Shown here: piece after piece, positions 47,426 through 60,300 of the stretch
How positions within the stretch are numbered: the stretch's first letter is position 1
How the letters are laid out: every line of letters begins with the position of its first letter
Assembly (NCBI GenBank): GCA_026874595.1
Contig: CM049306.1
Coordinates: 85,588,142-85,652,141 of the forward strand
Direction: 5' to 3'
Source of the DNA: Sipunculus nudus
Lineage: Eukaryota; Annelida; Sipuncula; Golfingiida; Sipunculidae
DNA: 64,000 nucleotides
Translations under genes and position numbers: made by a program
Notes under the pieces: model-generated
The model's database searches: none
What the model was told of the DNA's origin: nothing
Seen by the model: only the letters and a program-made list of their open reading frames with translations

Positions 47426-48229
47426 TGATTGGGGTGGTGATATGAGAATAACTGTACACCTGTCACAGCAGGGGATCTCCCCCAGTGACTGTAACAAATC
47501 AGAAACCCTGGCATAGCTGACTTCCAGTGACCTGGAGTGGGACCCTGCATCTGTAATCTGTAATCAAAGCAAATGACTACAATAGAGCCTCAAGATAAAA
47601 ATCAATAACTAGCTTAATTTTCAAGCTTTTACTTCCAAATTTCAGATTTAAACAAATAAAATATTTATGTTTACATGGTGTGAAAATTAAATCAATGGTA
47701 CTTACAGGAAAAAAACGTGCCATGGTCAAAGTTGGGCAAAATTTAAGGTACTGATTTTATTTAATGCTAATTACTTAAAAAATTTACAAAATTCAGATCT
47801 AATTTTGGGTAAACAATTGAATCTTAATTAAACATAGTTATATACTTGGGAAAATAGACTCTAGTTTCAAATTTTTCATGTTAAGTGAGTAAATATTTTT
47901 CCTGATTTTTTACAAAGTCCATTATGTTTGGGCCCATAACTTAAAGATTTTATACTTAACAGACTTAATTTCTGGCATGTACATAGAAACAATATAGAAG
48001 AATATTTATGGTAAATATGAGGAAAAACAGATGAGTGGTTTTGATATTAGGCAGTCCTGAAGTGTGAAAATAGGATTTTAATAAAAAATTGAGGTTTTTC
48101 CTTAATTTCTCAAAGGAACGAAGTTGCAAAGATCCAGTTTTCGGCTTGGTAGGAGATCTTGGGGACATCTAACATTATGCTGAATTTTGGATTCCTAGGT
48201 CTTACGGTTTCAAAACGTGCCACATCTAC

Positions 48230-48275
48230 GGACGGACGGACGGACGGACGGACGGACAGACGGACGGACGACGGA
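48230..48275 (+). repeat. (GGAC)n tract
   Basis: ACGGACGGACGGAC repeats with one GACAGAC interruption, just inside the family B right end. Shorter versions occur at 60220-60250 and 62752-62777. Confidence 0.9.
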
Positions 48276-48326
48276 CAATGGACCATGACTATAGCTCAGA
48301 TGACTTATAGTCAGCTGAGCTAAAAA

Positions 48327-51321
48327 TTATAAGATTTTTATCTAATTTTGGGTATACAATTTAATTTTGATTAATTGAAGTTATATTACTGGAAAAAAAG
48401 TCCATAGCTTTAACATGTTTTGTGTTAAGTGATCAAATATCTTTCCTGATTTTTTACAAAATGCATTATGTTTTGGCCCATAACTTTTCTAAATTATTTA
48501 ATACAGACATAGTTTCTGGCATGTACATAGGAACTATATAGGAGACGACGCATGATGGACGATGCAGCAACATTGCATAAGCTCACAGGTTCTCTAAAAA
48601 TCTGATAATTTTTTAGATGACAAATCTTTTGCCAAAAAATTGGTGATGCTAGCTCCTGCCCTTTTTGAGATAGCTATGACGCACGACGGATGACGGACAA
48701 CGCCACACCATTGCATAAGCTCACAGATTTGCTAAAAATGCAAACCAAAATTTTTCAAACAGCTGAAAGATATAGATCCAATAATCTGGGAATTCTGCGT
48801 CTAGACATTTTGTCTAGATGTCTAGACGCTGTGTCTAGACATCTAGACACATTGTCTAGACACCCGCCAGAGCCAGGTCAGTTGCCATGGTGATGTCTGG
48901 ACTCCACCTGGTTGTACTGAGTGACCTCTTGACTTGGATGCTGAAACTCAGCATGTTGTCAAATCTGTTTTCAAACACAGAAAGCCTTTTTCAATTGGCT
49001 ACAATGCTTTTTTTAAGCTGTATTTACCCAATCTATTCTTATAAAACTGGCAGAACCCTACCATAGAATAATTCTTGTAAAGTTTAAACCAATCAGCTTA
49101 ACAGTTTCATCATAAATCAGTGTATAAACTAGAAGAGATTAAAATTACATTTTCGCATGTAAAAAACAGATCAATGTAGGTGGCACCACAAATACCTCAA
49201 TTTCAGATATGACATATGTGACAAACATTGGTATAAAATTTGGTGATTATAGCTTAAGCCGCTTTTGAGATTTAAATTTTAGTTTGCTTTTTTGGACAGA
49301 TGACTAAGATCAACCTCCTGTAACTCAGCCAAAAATCCCTGAACTGAAACCTTTCGAACAAACTTGAAAGAGATTGTTCCAGGGATCATTTCTGTGAAAT
49401 ATTAGACAATTTGGCTGGACAGTTTCGGAGAAGAAGATTTTTAAAGCCTTTTTAGCTTTTTCCCTATAAAATCTAAGAAAATGCAGTTAGAAAGAAAATA
49501 AACAAAATCCGATAGAGTTTTTCATATGACTGATTATTTGTAAAAAATTTGGTGATGCTAGCTCCTGCCATTTTTGAGATAGCTATGGTTAACGTACAGA
49601 CGATGCATGACATACAACGCATGACGGATGACGACGCACCATCCCATAAGCTCACAGGTTCGCTAAAAATTACACATCAACACTGGTTTCTAAAAAAGTG
49701 CCTAAGAGTCATCTCTTTTTTTTGGCCTTATGTTTCCAGTATAGATTAATTCTAAGCCAGGTTCAGATATATTATATTTCATAGTAAACTAAGAAATGCA
49801 ACTAACCATATATGCTCGTGGAAAAGGTCTATTTAAATAATGAACACAATATTGCTTCTACTACGCTCTTTACACAGCTCTTTTCCCTATAGGCCTCCTT
49901 CCTAAGACTGCCGCTGCCTCGGGAGCATATGCTTCTTCAGAAAGTTTTTATACCAGAGCTGAAGGGAGCCATGATGAGGAAACATTCCTGGTATCTTTAA
50001 TCTATGGGTTTAGAGGAACGCTTAACAAGGAAATAAGACAAGTAGATCTGATTATACAAAGGCACATTAGCCTGACATATTTGTGAAAATGTACACTGTA
50101 TGTTAACATCAGAAGTCCCTGTTTTGAATTTCTTGGCTTCTTGCAACCAAATGGGCAGATACTGATGACAAAACTTGAATATTAAATGCAGTGTACCACT
50201 GTACCTTGGACATTTACCCACCAGTACATTATCAGGGTATGCAAATTTACTCTGGTGTGATTACATGATTACATGAATATATTTACATATCTGCTATCGC
50301 CCCACTAGAAGTTGCATTGATAACATCTACTGACACACACAACATAAAATATATGATGTATGAACATTTAGACTATACAATTTTATACAATAAATCTGTG
50401 ACTACAAAGAGTATTTCCTCTGTGGTGTGCTTGATCTCCTATTATCGCCCAAAGGAGCGCCATGTCCGGGAGCGAGTTCTTCTCACAGTTCATTTCTGAT
50501 AAACCATCTATTTATGGCCGCATCCCGAGTTAAAAAAAAGTCGAGATTTTCGATTTTGAGTTTGTTTTTAAGGCCGCGGCGATTAAAACAGGATTTACGG
50601 TAATGCATACACTGAACGGCCTGCATAAATGCCTGTTGTAACATTCAGTATGAGTTATATTCAGTATGTTTACAGATCACAAAAGAAGGTTTTGGGTCAA
50701 AGATAGTTTCCCAAATGTTTCCTGAACCAAATTTTTGGTGCAGAATTAAACAGTCACCCTTAAAGCAAGATAAATTAAATAAATAAATTAAATGTTATTG
50801 AAAGATATATACCGGTTTAATGCAAAAAAATATGGATTTAATGGTTAAAATTTCTGGTCCAGAGGGTGCAAGAATGATCTTCCCAGAAATAGGTGGGTAA
50901 AAACAGAGTTACAGAGTAAGAGACTAATCAGTTACAGAGAATTTGGGATTATGAACTTAAGATTTCGACTGACCACTCAGCTTGTAAAAGTTTGCTACTG
51001 GGCCTCTTTGTGAAAAAGCAAGAAATAATAAAGTCAAGTTGCAAATTGGTCTAAAATATATGTAACAGTACTGTCTTATCAAAGATATGGAGAAATACCA
51101 GCTTTTGTGGTCCAAAGGTAGAGGACAGGAAACCCCAACCATTGTTAGCACTCTGTAGTCTTAACTGGAAGGTTGTGCTCCAGTGGAGCAGCTCCACACT
51201 TGAGTATCACTCACAAACAAGTGCATCTTTGGGGGATACCTCAGTGTTATGACCACAGCCAGAACCTGAAGGAAAGGTACATACCACTGACACCAGGTCT
51301 GGGTGACACCAGGATACAAAA
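48327..51321. other. mixed repeats, no gene seen
   Basis: Includes repeats ending CATAAGCTCACAGGTTC.CTAAAAA (48575-48600, 48710-48740, 49635-49670), preceded by ACGCATGACGGA-like stretches and TTGGTGATGCTAGCTCCTGCC. Also includes the TCTAGA cluster. The minus-strand ORF at 49997-50221 has no recognised motif and no clear splice context. Confidence 0.5.
48800..48860. repeat. cluster of six TCTAGA palindromes in 61 bp
   Basis: TCTAGA starts at 48800, 48813, 48821, 48834, 48842 and 48855. Spacings alternate 13, 8, 13, 8, 13, forming GTCTAGACA-type units. Confidence 0.9.
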
Positions 51322-52680
51322 CTAGGGACCCATGGGTCTCGACGCTCACCTGCATTTGTCTATAAGGATATATGTTTATGAGGTTTTTCAAAATATTGGT
51401 CCTGTGATCAGTTTGAAGCCAACCTGTCTACCCAAACAGGAGTTATCATCCATAAACTAATTTGTGAATGGATGGGCCCTGTGACCTTAACCTTTGACCT
51501 TGTGACCTCAAAATCAAAAGGAAACATACCCTATTGGCAGTTGCACCACATGTTGATGATGGAAGGATTGAGATGAAAAGTTTGGCTTAAAATTAATCCA
51601 CAATCTTTCTAAAGCAGTGGCTCCTGTGACCTTGACCTTAGATCTCATGACCCCAGAATCAACAGTTCTTACTTTAGTGGTGGGCCATATATAAGTCAAG
51701 CTTGAAACCAATATTTCAAACCAACTGGTGTTATCATCTGGAAACTAATATGTGGATTGTTGGCCCCATGTCCTTGACCTTTGACCTTGTGACCCCAAAA
51801 TCCATAAGTTACTTCCACTATTGGCAGGTGAGCAACATCTAGAAGATAGACGGTTTGGGACAGAAAGTTTGGCTAAAAATACATCAACAATCTTTTTGAA
51901 AAAGTGGGTCCTGTGACCTTGACCTTTGGCCTTATGACCCAAAAATCAAAAGGGTCATATATAAGTCACAACTGAAACCAATATGTCAATCCGAACTGGA
52001 GTTATCATCCAGAAATAAATATGTGGACAGATGGGCCCCTGTGACGATGACCTTTGACCATGTGACCCCCAAATCAATCAGGCTCTTCCCCTATTGGCAG
52101 CTCAGCTATATGTGCAAGATGAAAGGTTTGGGATGAAATGTTTGGTTTAAAATGCATCGACAATCTTACTAAATAAGTGGGTACTGTGACCTTGACCTTT
52201 GACCTCATGACCCGAAAACTGAACAGAATCTTCCCCTATTAGCAGGTAAGCAATATCTTGAAGATGGAAGGTTTTGGATGAAAAGCTTGGCTTCAAATGC
52301 ATATGTATTATTTAAAAAAAAAATGAGTCCTGTGACCTCGATCTTTGACCGTTGGACCCCAAAATGGACACAGTTCTTACTTTAGTGGTGAGTCATATAT
52401 AAGTTAAGATTGAAACCAATATGTCAAACTAAACTGGAGTTACCATCTAGAAACTAATTTGGGGGTACTTTCAAGCCCCATAGCTTGGAGGATATGGGTC
52501 ATAGTGACCTAATTTCAGGTTTCCAAGGAGATTTTTTATTGACCTCCTTGGATGTTCACTTTGAAGTTTCTAGGACCAGCAGTTACGATTTGTGCCCTGC
52601 TAACAGTGGCCAGACGGCCAGACGACGAACAAAGCGCCATCCCTATACCTCAGTTGACTTACAGTCAGCTGAGCTAAAAA
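51322..52680 (-). mobile_element. family B Helentron-like element, complete copy with AGGTCA array
   Basis: The left end is CTAGGGACCCATGGGTCTCG then ACGCTCACCTG, preceded by A, with perfect hairpin GACCCATGGGTC just inside CTAG. The right end is CTCAGTTGACTTACAGTCA then GCTGAGCTAAAAA. Seven tandem blocks of roughly 145 bp lie between, each with a GTGACCTTGACCTTTGACC segment. Confidence 0.8.
51475..52370 (-). repeat. about 145-bp tandem array, 7 copies, with AGGTCA direct repeats
   Basis: The segment TGTGACCTTGACCTTTGACC (or near variants) recurs near 51479, 51624, 51768, 51911, 52039, 52185 and 52330. On the minus strand it reads AGGTCAAAGGTCAAGGTCA, a DR1-type pair plus TCAAGGTCA. Confidence 0.85.
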
Positions 52681-53539
52681 TAGAAAGCAAGTGCTACTGC
52701 CCTGTCATACAGTCCCACTTAAACTAAAAATCAAACTATACAGAAGTACACACTAAGATTTATAACTGGATAAGACAGCAATAAATGGAGATGGTCACCT
52801 TAATAAAAATAATCTGTGAAAATAGAACATGGAAAAGCCCTTTTTTGTTCTCTTTGTGGCATCTAATGAACATTCTGTATCCATATGTAGCCATGATTTT
52901 ACACAGAATGTCCAGTAGTGCAAGCTTGTTAAACTGAAGGTTACCTAAACTGTTCCCCTTCAATCATTCCCTCCTTGTAGTAGTGTCTCCTTCTTAAATG
53001 AAAGCATCATAGGATACAGGTACCAGTTTAAGTGTCACATATTGTTTAAATCTCAAAGCTTATAATTGCTTTGAAAGCCTAAATATACACAGACTGTTTG
53101 GCAACTAAAGAGGAATTACATATCAAAACATGAGTCAATGGGATGGTAGGCCTCCCTTTATTGAGTTAAGGTACTCTAAATGGCTGACAGTAACAGTTAC
53201 ACCTATTACTGCCTTTATCCACTATGGCTTGGATTCAACCCTGAACATGGGTACAATGAAATGGACAGAATTCATACAAATTTACAAGAATGGCACCATC
53301 AAGTGAGCAAGTGATGTGTACTAAAGGGAATGCCCTGTCTTTGCCTTTTGAGGCTTAACTATTGTAAATTCTGAGGGATTTTTATTCCTGTCAAAGGCTG
53401 TCATCTGATGTGTGAGGTTAAACATTACTTATCAGTAATTAGTTATAATACTCTGTTCTAGTGATAGGTCTTAATCTTGATGCATATTTGACATAAGGCA
53501 TTCTGAGAAGCATATCCAATATCTTATATCCAATATTAA
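52681..53539. other. anonymous DNA, no gene seen
   Basis: No splice-bounded frame or repeat family recognised. The ORF at 52760-52963 on the minus strand has no motif. Confidence 0.5.
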
Positions 53540-53850
53540 CTAGGGGTAGTCAACAAGCAACTAGGTGTATCCACCAAAATTAGAGTTGTACGGGTGTAGT
53601 GAGGCATGGATTGAGTGGTAAAGGGAAATAGAGTGAGATGTGTTTCATATTAGCATGGATGTCTGCCAGGTAAACATGATTGTAGGTGGAGCCAACTGTC
53701 ATATAAACAAGAAATTTTATCCCAGATGTATATGCCACCTGTCATATAAACAAGAAACCTATCCAAGATGTATACACATGCAAAATTTTAGGTGGATAAG
53801 TCCAACCACTGCAGATATGAGTGATTTTTACCTGAGGCAGACGACAGGGT
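53540..53850 (-). mobile_element. family A Helentron-like fragment
   Basis: Begins CTAGGGGTAGTCAACAAGCA then ACTAGGTGTATCC, a diverged family A end preceded by A. It continues for about 300 bp of family A interior. Confidence 0.7.
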
Positions 53851-53885
53851 TGGAGTAAAATACAGTATGCCAAATACAAATACAA

Positions 53886-55058
53886 CTAGAATACGGGTAG
53901 TCGCCAAGCGACTACGTGTATCCGCCTAAATCAGAGTGGAACGGGTGAAGTGAGGCATGGATTGAGTGGCAAGGGGAAATAGAGTGTTGCATATTAGCAT
54001 GGATGTCTGCAGCCAAATTGTGTATGTAGGGTGCCCCCCACCACAAAATCCAGAAAGCCGTCCAAGTTGTATACATATGCAAAATTTAAGGCAGATAAGT
54101 CAAACCACAACATGTATATGAGTGATTTTAGCCCGTGGCAGACAAACAGATGGACGCTGAGCAAAAATGGTTGCAGGTGACGCCACCAGTTTTGCGTATG
54201 ATAAAGAGCTATGAGAGTACTATACACATGCAAACTTTGGCCCAATCGGACAAACGGTTCCCAAGATATGAGCTTGGATGTCTGCTGCATAAACTAGAAT
54301 GCAGGTGGCGCCACCTGTCATAAAATCAAGAGAGCTGTCGGGGATGTATAAACCTGCAAAATTTTAGGCAGATATGTCAAACCACTGCCGAGATATGAGT
54401 GATTTTATCCCATGGCAGACAAACAGACAGGAACTGTGCAAAAATGGCTGCAGGTGGCGCCACCAGTTTTGCGTATGATGAAGAGCTATGTGAGATCTAT
54501 ACACATGCAAAATTTTGGCCCAATCGGTCAAACGGTTCCCGAGATATGAGCTTGGATGTCTGCAGCGTAAACGTGAATGTAGGTGACGCCACCTGTCATA
54601 AAATCAGAAAAGCTATCCAGGATGTTTACGCATGCCGAATTTCAGGTGAATTAGTCTAGTCACTGCAGAGGTATGAGTGATTTTAACCCAAGGCAGACGA
54701 ACAGATGGACACTGTGCAAACATGGTTGCAGGTGGCGCCACCATTTTTGGTGTATGTTATTAAGCTCTCCAAGGGCTACATTTGTGCAAAAAAAATTTCC
54801 TGATCGGTCAAATGGTTCCCGAGATATGTGGGTTTATGTTTGGAAACAGACGCACAAACGGACGCAGAGCGCAGAGGAAAGGTCAGAGGTCAAAACAAAA
54901 TCGGGTGCAGCAGTTCACATGTGACCTGAACATAATCCCGGGTTTCGAAAAATTCCGCCCAGCGGTTACGGAGGAGTTCTCCGGACACCTACGCCGCGGC
55001 GGCGGCGGCGTGCAGCTGAAAACATAGTATCTGCAAAACTCTGTTTTGGCGGATACAA
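53886..55058 (-). mobile_element. family A Helentron-like element, complete copy
   Basis: Left end CTAGAATACGGGTAGTCGCC then AAGCGACTACGTGTATCCGCC; right end CTGTTTTGGCGGATACAA. The interior has GGTGGCGCCACC palindromes about every 140 bp and a (CGG)n stretch at about 55000-55012. The flanks are AAATACAAATACAA-type repeats. Confidence 0.85.
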
Positions 55059-55258
55059 ATATAAATACAGGTGGGTGAAGTTAAAAACAAATACAAATAC
55101 AAATACAGAACATCAAATACAAATACAACTATATAATGTAGGTTATACAGATTATTTATTAATTCTAGCACCATCAATATCCATAATGTCTACTCGTACC
55201 GATACTGCTTGTGTACTTTTAGAGATCAGAGTCCTTCTATATTCTTCAAATTAAAAAA

Positions 55259-57480
55259 CAAGGGACCTATGGGTCACGACGCTCAGCTGTTATATATGAT
55301 AAAAAAATATTATTTAGAAATGAGGTACATGCTGGTTTTGTGTGGTAATAAATATAAGCTGTATTATGAGTTGTTGTTGTTTAGCTTATGTATGATTTTG
55401 ATAGTTCCTTTGGAGACAGGGAAGAGCATTGATTTCATTTATTTTATTAACAAATGGAGTACTATTATCACACAGATTTTGACTTGGCCAAATAACTTAT
55501 AAGCAGAACATATAATATGAGTTTAACTATTTATTAAAAAAAATTACAAATATTGTCTCAAATATAATTTTTATTAAAAATAATAAGAGAATCATATGAT
55601 TTTGTAAAATGAAATATAACTGAAATGATTATTAAAATAATATTAAAGAATATATTCATGAATGCATTCATGAATACATTTTGAAAGTATTTGCACGAGT
55701 ATTCATATCCTTTCATTTTTACCTGAATTCCCATTCTTTATGCAAGAAATTTTATTCATTTTGGACTAATTTCACATCAATGTACACACTAGACACAGTA
55801 GGATTCTAGATTAATATTATCAACTGCATCTTTGTCTGTCATTAATTTCCTTCATATGATCCCTAATGATTAGTAATGAATAATATGATTTACTTCTTTA
55901 TCATTAAAATTGAACTGAAAAATGCCATAGGTGACTGCATGGTGTTATTTGGAATACATGACATTCTACCCATCCATACAAGATTCTTATATCATCAGTA
56001 ACTGCAAGTTAATTTCCTGTTATTATAAACCAACAAATTCCTTTTCTATTTTTCTTTAATTTGTTATTAAAAACCAATAAAAATTTATTAATTTATTGTT
56101 TATTGTTATGTTGTTGGTTAAAACTACTAGATGAGTTGGGTTGGACACCTGGATCAACTGTGGCTGGCCATAAGCTGCCTGGATTCCATGTATGCCTCGC
56201 CTCAAGCATGCATAATACAGGTGATTCAAGAGGGGCTGGAGAGAGCCAAAGTCTGACAGGGTCTCATAAACAAGGGACCTATGGGTCACGACGCTCAGCT
56301 GTTATATATGATAAAAAAATATTATTTTGAAATGAGGCACATGCTGGTTTTGTGTGGTAATAAATATAAGCTGTATTATGAGTTGTTGTTGTTTAGCTTA
56401 TGTATGATTTTGATAGTACCTTTGGAGACAGGGAAGAGGATTGATTTCATTTATTTTATTAACAAATGGAGTACTATTGTCACACAGATTTTGACTTGGC
56501 CATATAACTTATAAGCAGAACATATAATATAAGAGTTTAACTATTTATTAAAAAAAATACAAATATTGTTCCAAATATAATTTTTATTAAAAATAATAAG
56601 AGAATCATATGATTTTTTAAAATGAAATATAACTGATATGATTATTAAAATACTATTAAAGAATATATTCATGAATGCATTCATGAATACATTTTGAAAG
56701 TATTTGCACGAGTATTCATATATTTTCATTTTTACCTGAATTCCCATTCTTTATGCAAGAAATTTTATAATGGAGTACAAAATCATATTCGTATTTAAAT
56801 ACAATTACAAAGTATTTGCACCATGTCTGGAATTTATTCAGTTTTCACCAAACAATGATGTTGAGAATCCAGAATATACAAAATTCACACATTTAAATAA
56901 TGATCATAAGTACCTGGTTTTATGGCTTTTATTTATATTAAAAAATACACTGTAAAAAATTCATTTTGGACTAATTTCACATCAATGTACACACTAGACA
57001 CAGCAGGAATCTAGATTAATATTATGAACTGCATCTTTGTCTAATTTCCTTCATATGATCCTTAATGATTAGTAATGAATAATATGATTCACTTCTTTAT
57101 CATTAAAATTGAACTGAAAAATGCCATAGGTGACTGCATGGTGTTATTTGGAATATATGACATTCTACCCATCCATACAAGATTCTTATATCATCAGTAA
57201 CTGCAAGTTAATTTCCTGTTATTATAAACTAAAAAATTCCTTTTCTATTTTTCTTTAATTTGTTATTAAAAACCAATAAAAGTTTATTAATTTATTGTTG
57301 TTCTTGGTTAAAACTACTAGATGAGTTGGGTTGGACACCTGGATCAACTGTGGCTTGCCATAAGCTGCCTGGATTCCATGTATGCCTCGCCTCAAGCGTG
57401 CATAATTTGATGAAAGGTCAACAAGGTCAACATACAGGTGACTCAAGAGGGGCTGGAGAGAGCCAAAGTCTGACAGGGTC
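55259..57480. repeat. about 1-kb direct duplication
   Basis: 55259-56270 and 56271-57480 run in parallel from CAAGGGACCTATGGGTCACG through TTGACTTGGCCA.ATAACTT to GAGAGCCAAAGTCTGACAGG. The second copy includes about 200 bases (56770-56960) absent from the first. Confidence 0.85.
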
Positions 57481-57836
57481 TCATAAAAAACATTAATAAA
57501 AGCTACAATTTTTGGCCAATTTCTTTCAGCTTTCTAAACTAAAAAGCTGAAATGCTTATGTGTGCATGATATGAAAATTATATCAACAGTGCTCATGGGA
57601 AACAAACGTGCCATGGTCACAGTTGGGCAAAATTTAAGGTACTAATTTTATATTTATACTAAATAAAATTTGAAAAATTCAGAACTAATTTTGGGTATTC
57701 AATTGAATCTTGATTAAATAATGTTACATCCCTGACAAAAAAATCTCTAGCTTCAGCAATGCTCTTGTTAAGGGAGTAAATATATTTCTTGATTTTTTAC
57801 AAAGTGCATTATGTTTGGGCCCATAACTTAAAACAA

Positions 57837-59268
57837 CTAGAATACGGGTAGTCGACAAGCGACTACTTGTATCCGCCTAAATCAGAGTGGAACGGGTGAA
57901 GTGTTGCATATCAGCATGGATGTCTGCAGCCAAATTGTGTATGTAGGTTGCGCTACCTACCAAAAAATCCAGAAAGCCGTCCAAGTTGTATACATATGCA
58001 AAATTTAAGGCAGATAAGTCAAACCACTATATTGTATATGAGTGATTTTTGCCCTTGGCAGACAAACAGATGGACGCTGTGCAAAAAAGGGTTGCAGGTG
58101 GCGCCACCAGTTAAGCGTATGATAAGAGCTTTGTGAGAACTATACACATGCAAAATTTTGGCCCAATTGGTCAAACAGTTCCCTAGATATGAGCTTGGAT
58201 GTCTGCAGTGTAAACTTGATTGTAGGTGGCGCCACCTGTCATAAAATCAGAAAAGCTATCCAGGATGTATAAGCATGCAGAATTTCAGGTGAATTAGTCA
58301 AACCACTGCAGAGATATGAGTGATTTTAACCCAAGGCAGACGAACAGATGGACACTGTGCAAACATGGTTGCAGGTGGCGCCACCATTTTTTGTGTATGT
58401 TATAAAGCTCTCCAAGGGCTACATTTGTGCAAAAAAATTTTCCTGATCAATCAAACGGTTCCTGAGATATGAGCTTGGATGTCTGCAGCGTAAACATGAA
58501 TGTAGGTGGCGCCACCTGTCATAAAATCAGAAAAGCTATCCAGGATGTATACGCATGCCAAATTTCAGGTGAATTAGTCAAGTCACTGCAGAGATATGAG
58601 TGATTTTAACCCAAGGCAGACAAACAGATGGACACTGTACAAACATGGTTGCAGGTAGCGGCACCATTTTTGGTGTATGTTATAAAGCTCTCCAAGGGCT
58701 ACATTTGTGCAAAAGAATTTTCCTGATCGGTCAAACGGTTCCCGAGATATGAGCTTGGATGTCTGCAGCGTCAACGTGAATGTAGGTGGCGCCACCTGTC
58801 ATAAAATCAGAAAAGCTATCCAGGATGTATACGCATGCCAAATTTCAGGTGAATTAGTCAAGTCACTGCAGAGATATGAGTGATTTTAACCCAAGGCAGA
58901 CGAACAGATGGACACTGTGCAAACATGGTTGCAGGTGGCGCCACCATTTTTGGTGTATGTTATAAAGCTCTCCGAGGGCTACATTTGTGCAAAAGAATTT
59001 TCCTGATCGGTCAAACGGTTCCCGAGATATGTGGGTTTATGTGTGGAAACAGACGCACAAACGGACGCAGAGCGCAGAGGAAAGGTCAGAGGTCAAAACA
59101 AAATCGGGGCGCAGCAGTTCACATGTGACCCGAACATAATCCCGGGTTTCGGAAAATTCCGCCCAGCGGTTACGGAGGAGTTCTCCGGACACCTACGCGG
59201 CGGCGGCGGCGGCGGCGGCGACCAGCTGAAAACATAGTATCCGCAAAACTCTGTTTTGGCGGATACAA
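57837..59268 (-). mobile_element. family A Helentron-like element, youngest-looking complete copy
   Basis: The left end is CTAGAATACGGGTAGTCGAC then AAGCGACTAC, with a perfect hairpin GTAGTCG/CGACTAC and ACAAG loop. Next comes GTATCCGCC. The right end is GGCGGATACAA. Related unoccupied sites at 45916 and 60650 read AAAACAATTACGCAATACTG, and here the element splits AAAACAA from TTACACAATACTG. Three 280-bp units start at 58221, 58501 and 58781. Confidence 0.9.
58221..59000 (-). repeat. 280-bp tandem array with GGTGGCGCCACC palindromes
   Basis: TGTAGGTGGCGCCACCTGTC starts at 58221, 58501 and 58781, exactly 280 apart. A second palindrome per unit follows GGTTGCA about 150 bases later, one of them mutated (GGTAGCGGCACC). 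Confidence 0.95.
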
Positions 59269-60300
59269 TTACACAATACTGACATCATTCTGGCATGTGC
59301 ATAGAGAATGAAAAATATGTATATTATTTATGATTAAAGTCAGATCAGTGGTTTTGATATTAGGCAGTCTTGAAGTGTAACAATGGGTTTTTAATGGAAA
59401 AATGAAGTTTTTCATTAATATCTCGAATGTCCTAGTGACCAAATTCTTGGCATGGTAGGGCATTTTGGAGACATCTAACTGTATGCCGAATTTAAGGAAC
59501 TTAGAGCTGAAGCTGGGGAGCTGAGCTCTTGCAAACTGCATAACACTAGCTTGATGTAAAAAATATGTTACATGGTGCTTAAAAACTTGATTAAAATCTA
59601 CAGTTTTTGATCAACTGGTTTCAAATTTTTGGTGTTTACAGTTGAAATGCTAACAAAAACATGCTGTGAAAATTAAATCCACAGTACTTACAGGAAAAAA
59701 ACGTGCCATGGTCAAAGTTGGGCAAAATTTAAGGTACTAATTTTTTATTTTTATTAATATTTTAAAAAATTTTAAAGATTTTCATCTAATTTTGGGTATA
59801 CAATTTAATTTTGATTAATTAAAGTTATATTACTGGAAAAAAGGTCCATAGCATTAACATTTTTTGTGTTAAGTGATCAAATATCTTTTCTGATTTTTTA
59901 CAAAATGCATTATGTTTGGGCCCATAACTTTTTGAAATTAAATAATACAGACATAATTTCTGGCATGTACATAGGAACTATATAGAGGAATATTTATGGT
60001 AAATATGAGGTAAAACAGATGAGTGGTTTTGATATTAGATAGTCCTGAAGTGTGAAAATAGGTTTTTAATAAAAAATTGAGGTTTTTCCTTAATTTCTCA
60101 AAGGAACAAAGTTGCAAACACCCAGTTTTCGGCTTGGTAGGAGATCTTGGGGACATCTAACATTATGCCGAATTTTGGATTCCTAGGTCTTACGGTTTCA
60201 AAACGTGCCACATCTACGGACGGACGGACGGACGGACAGACGGACGGACGACGGACAATGGACCACGACTATAGCTCAGATGACTTATAGTCAGCTGAGC
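59269..60300. repeat. continuation of repeats interrupted at 57837, then family B right part
   Basis: 59269-59640 continues the sequence broken by the family A insertion. 59680-60306 matches 47690-48326 in order, ending in the (GGAC)n tract and family B terminus. Confidence 0.85.

Larger units (their letters stand above)
46432..48326 (-). mobile_element. family B Helentron-like element, about 1.9 kb
   Basis: The left end CAAGGGACCTATGGGTCACT is a CTAG-variant end with hairpin GACCYATGGGTC, followed by GCTCAGCTGA. The right end is GCTCAGATGACTTATAGTCA then GCTGAGCTAAAAA. GCTCAGCTG/CAGCTGAGC is the subterminal inverted repeat. A (GGAC)n-rich stretch precedes the right end. A near-identical relative is at 60970-62833. 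Confidence 0.65.

Noticed and set aside
49997-50221. 74-residue minus-strand ORF considered as an upstream EEP exon
   Set aside because: No EEP first-strand motif, no splice site in the needed phase, and no signal peptide.
54990-55015. (CGG)n stretch as a CpG-island promoter
   Set aside because: It is a fixed internal part of family A elements, seen again at 59200, and has no gene downstream.
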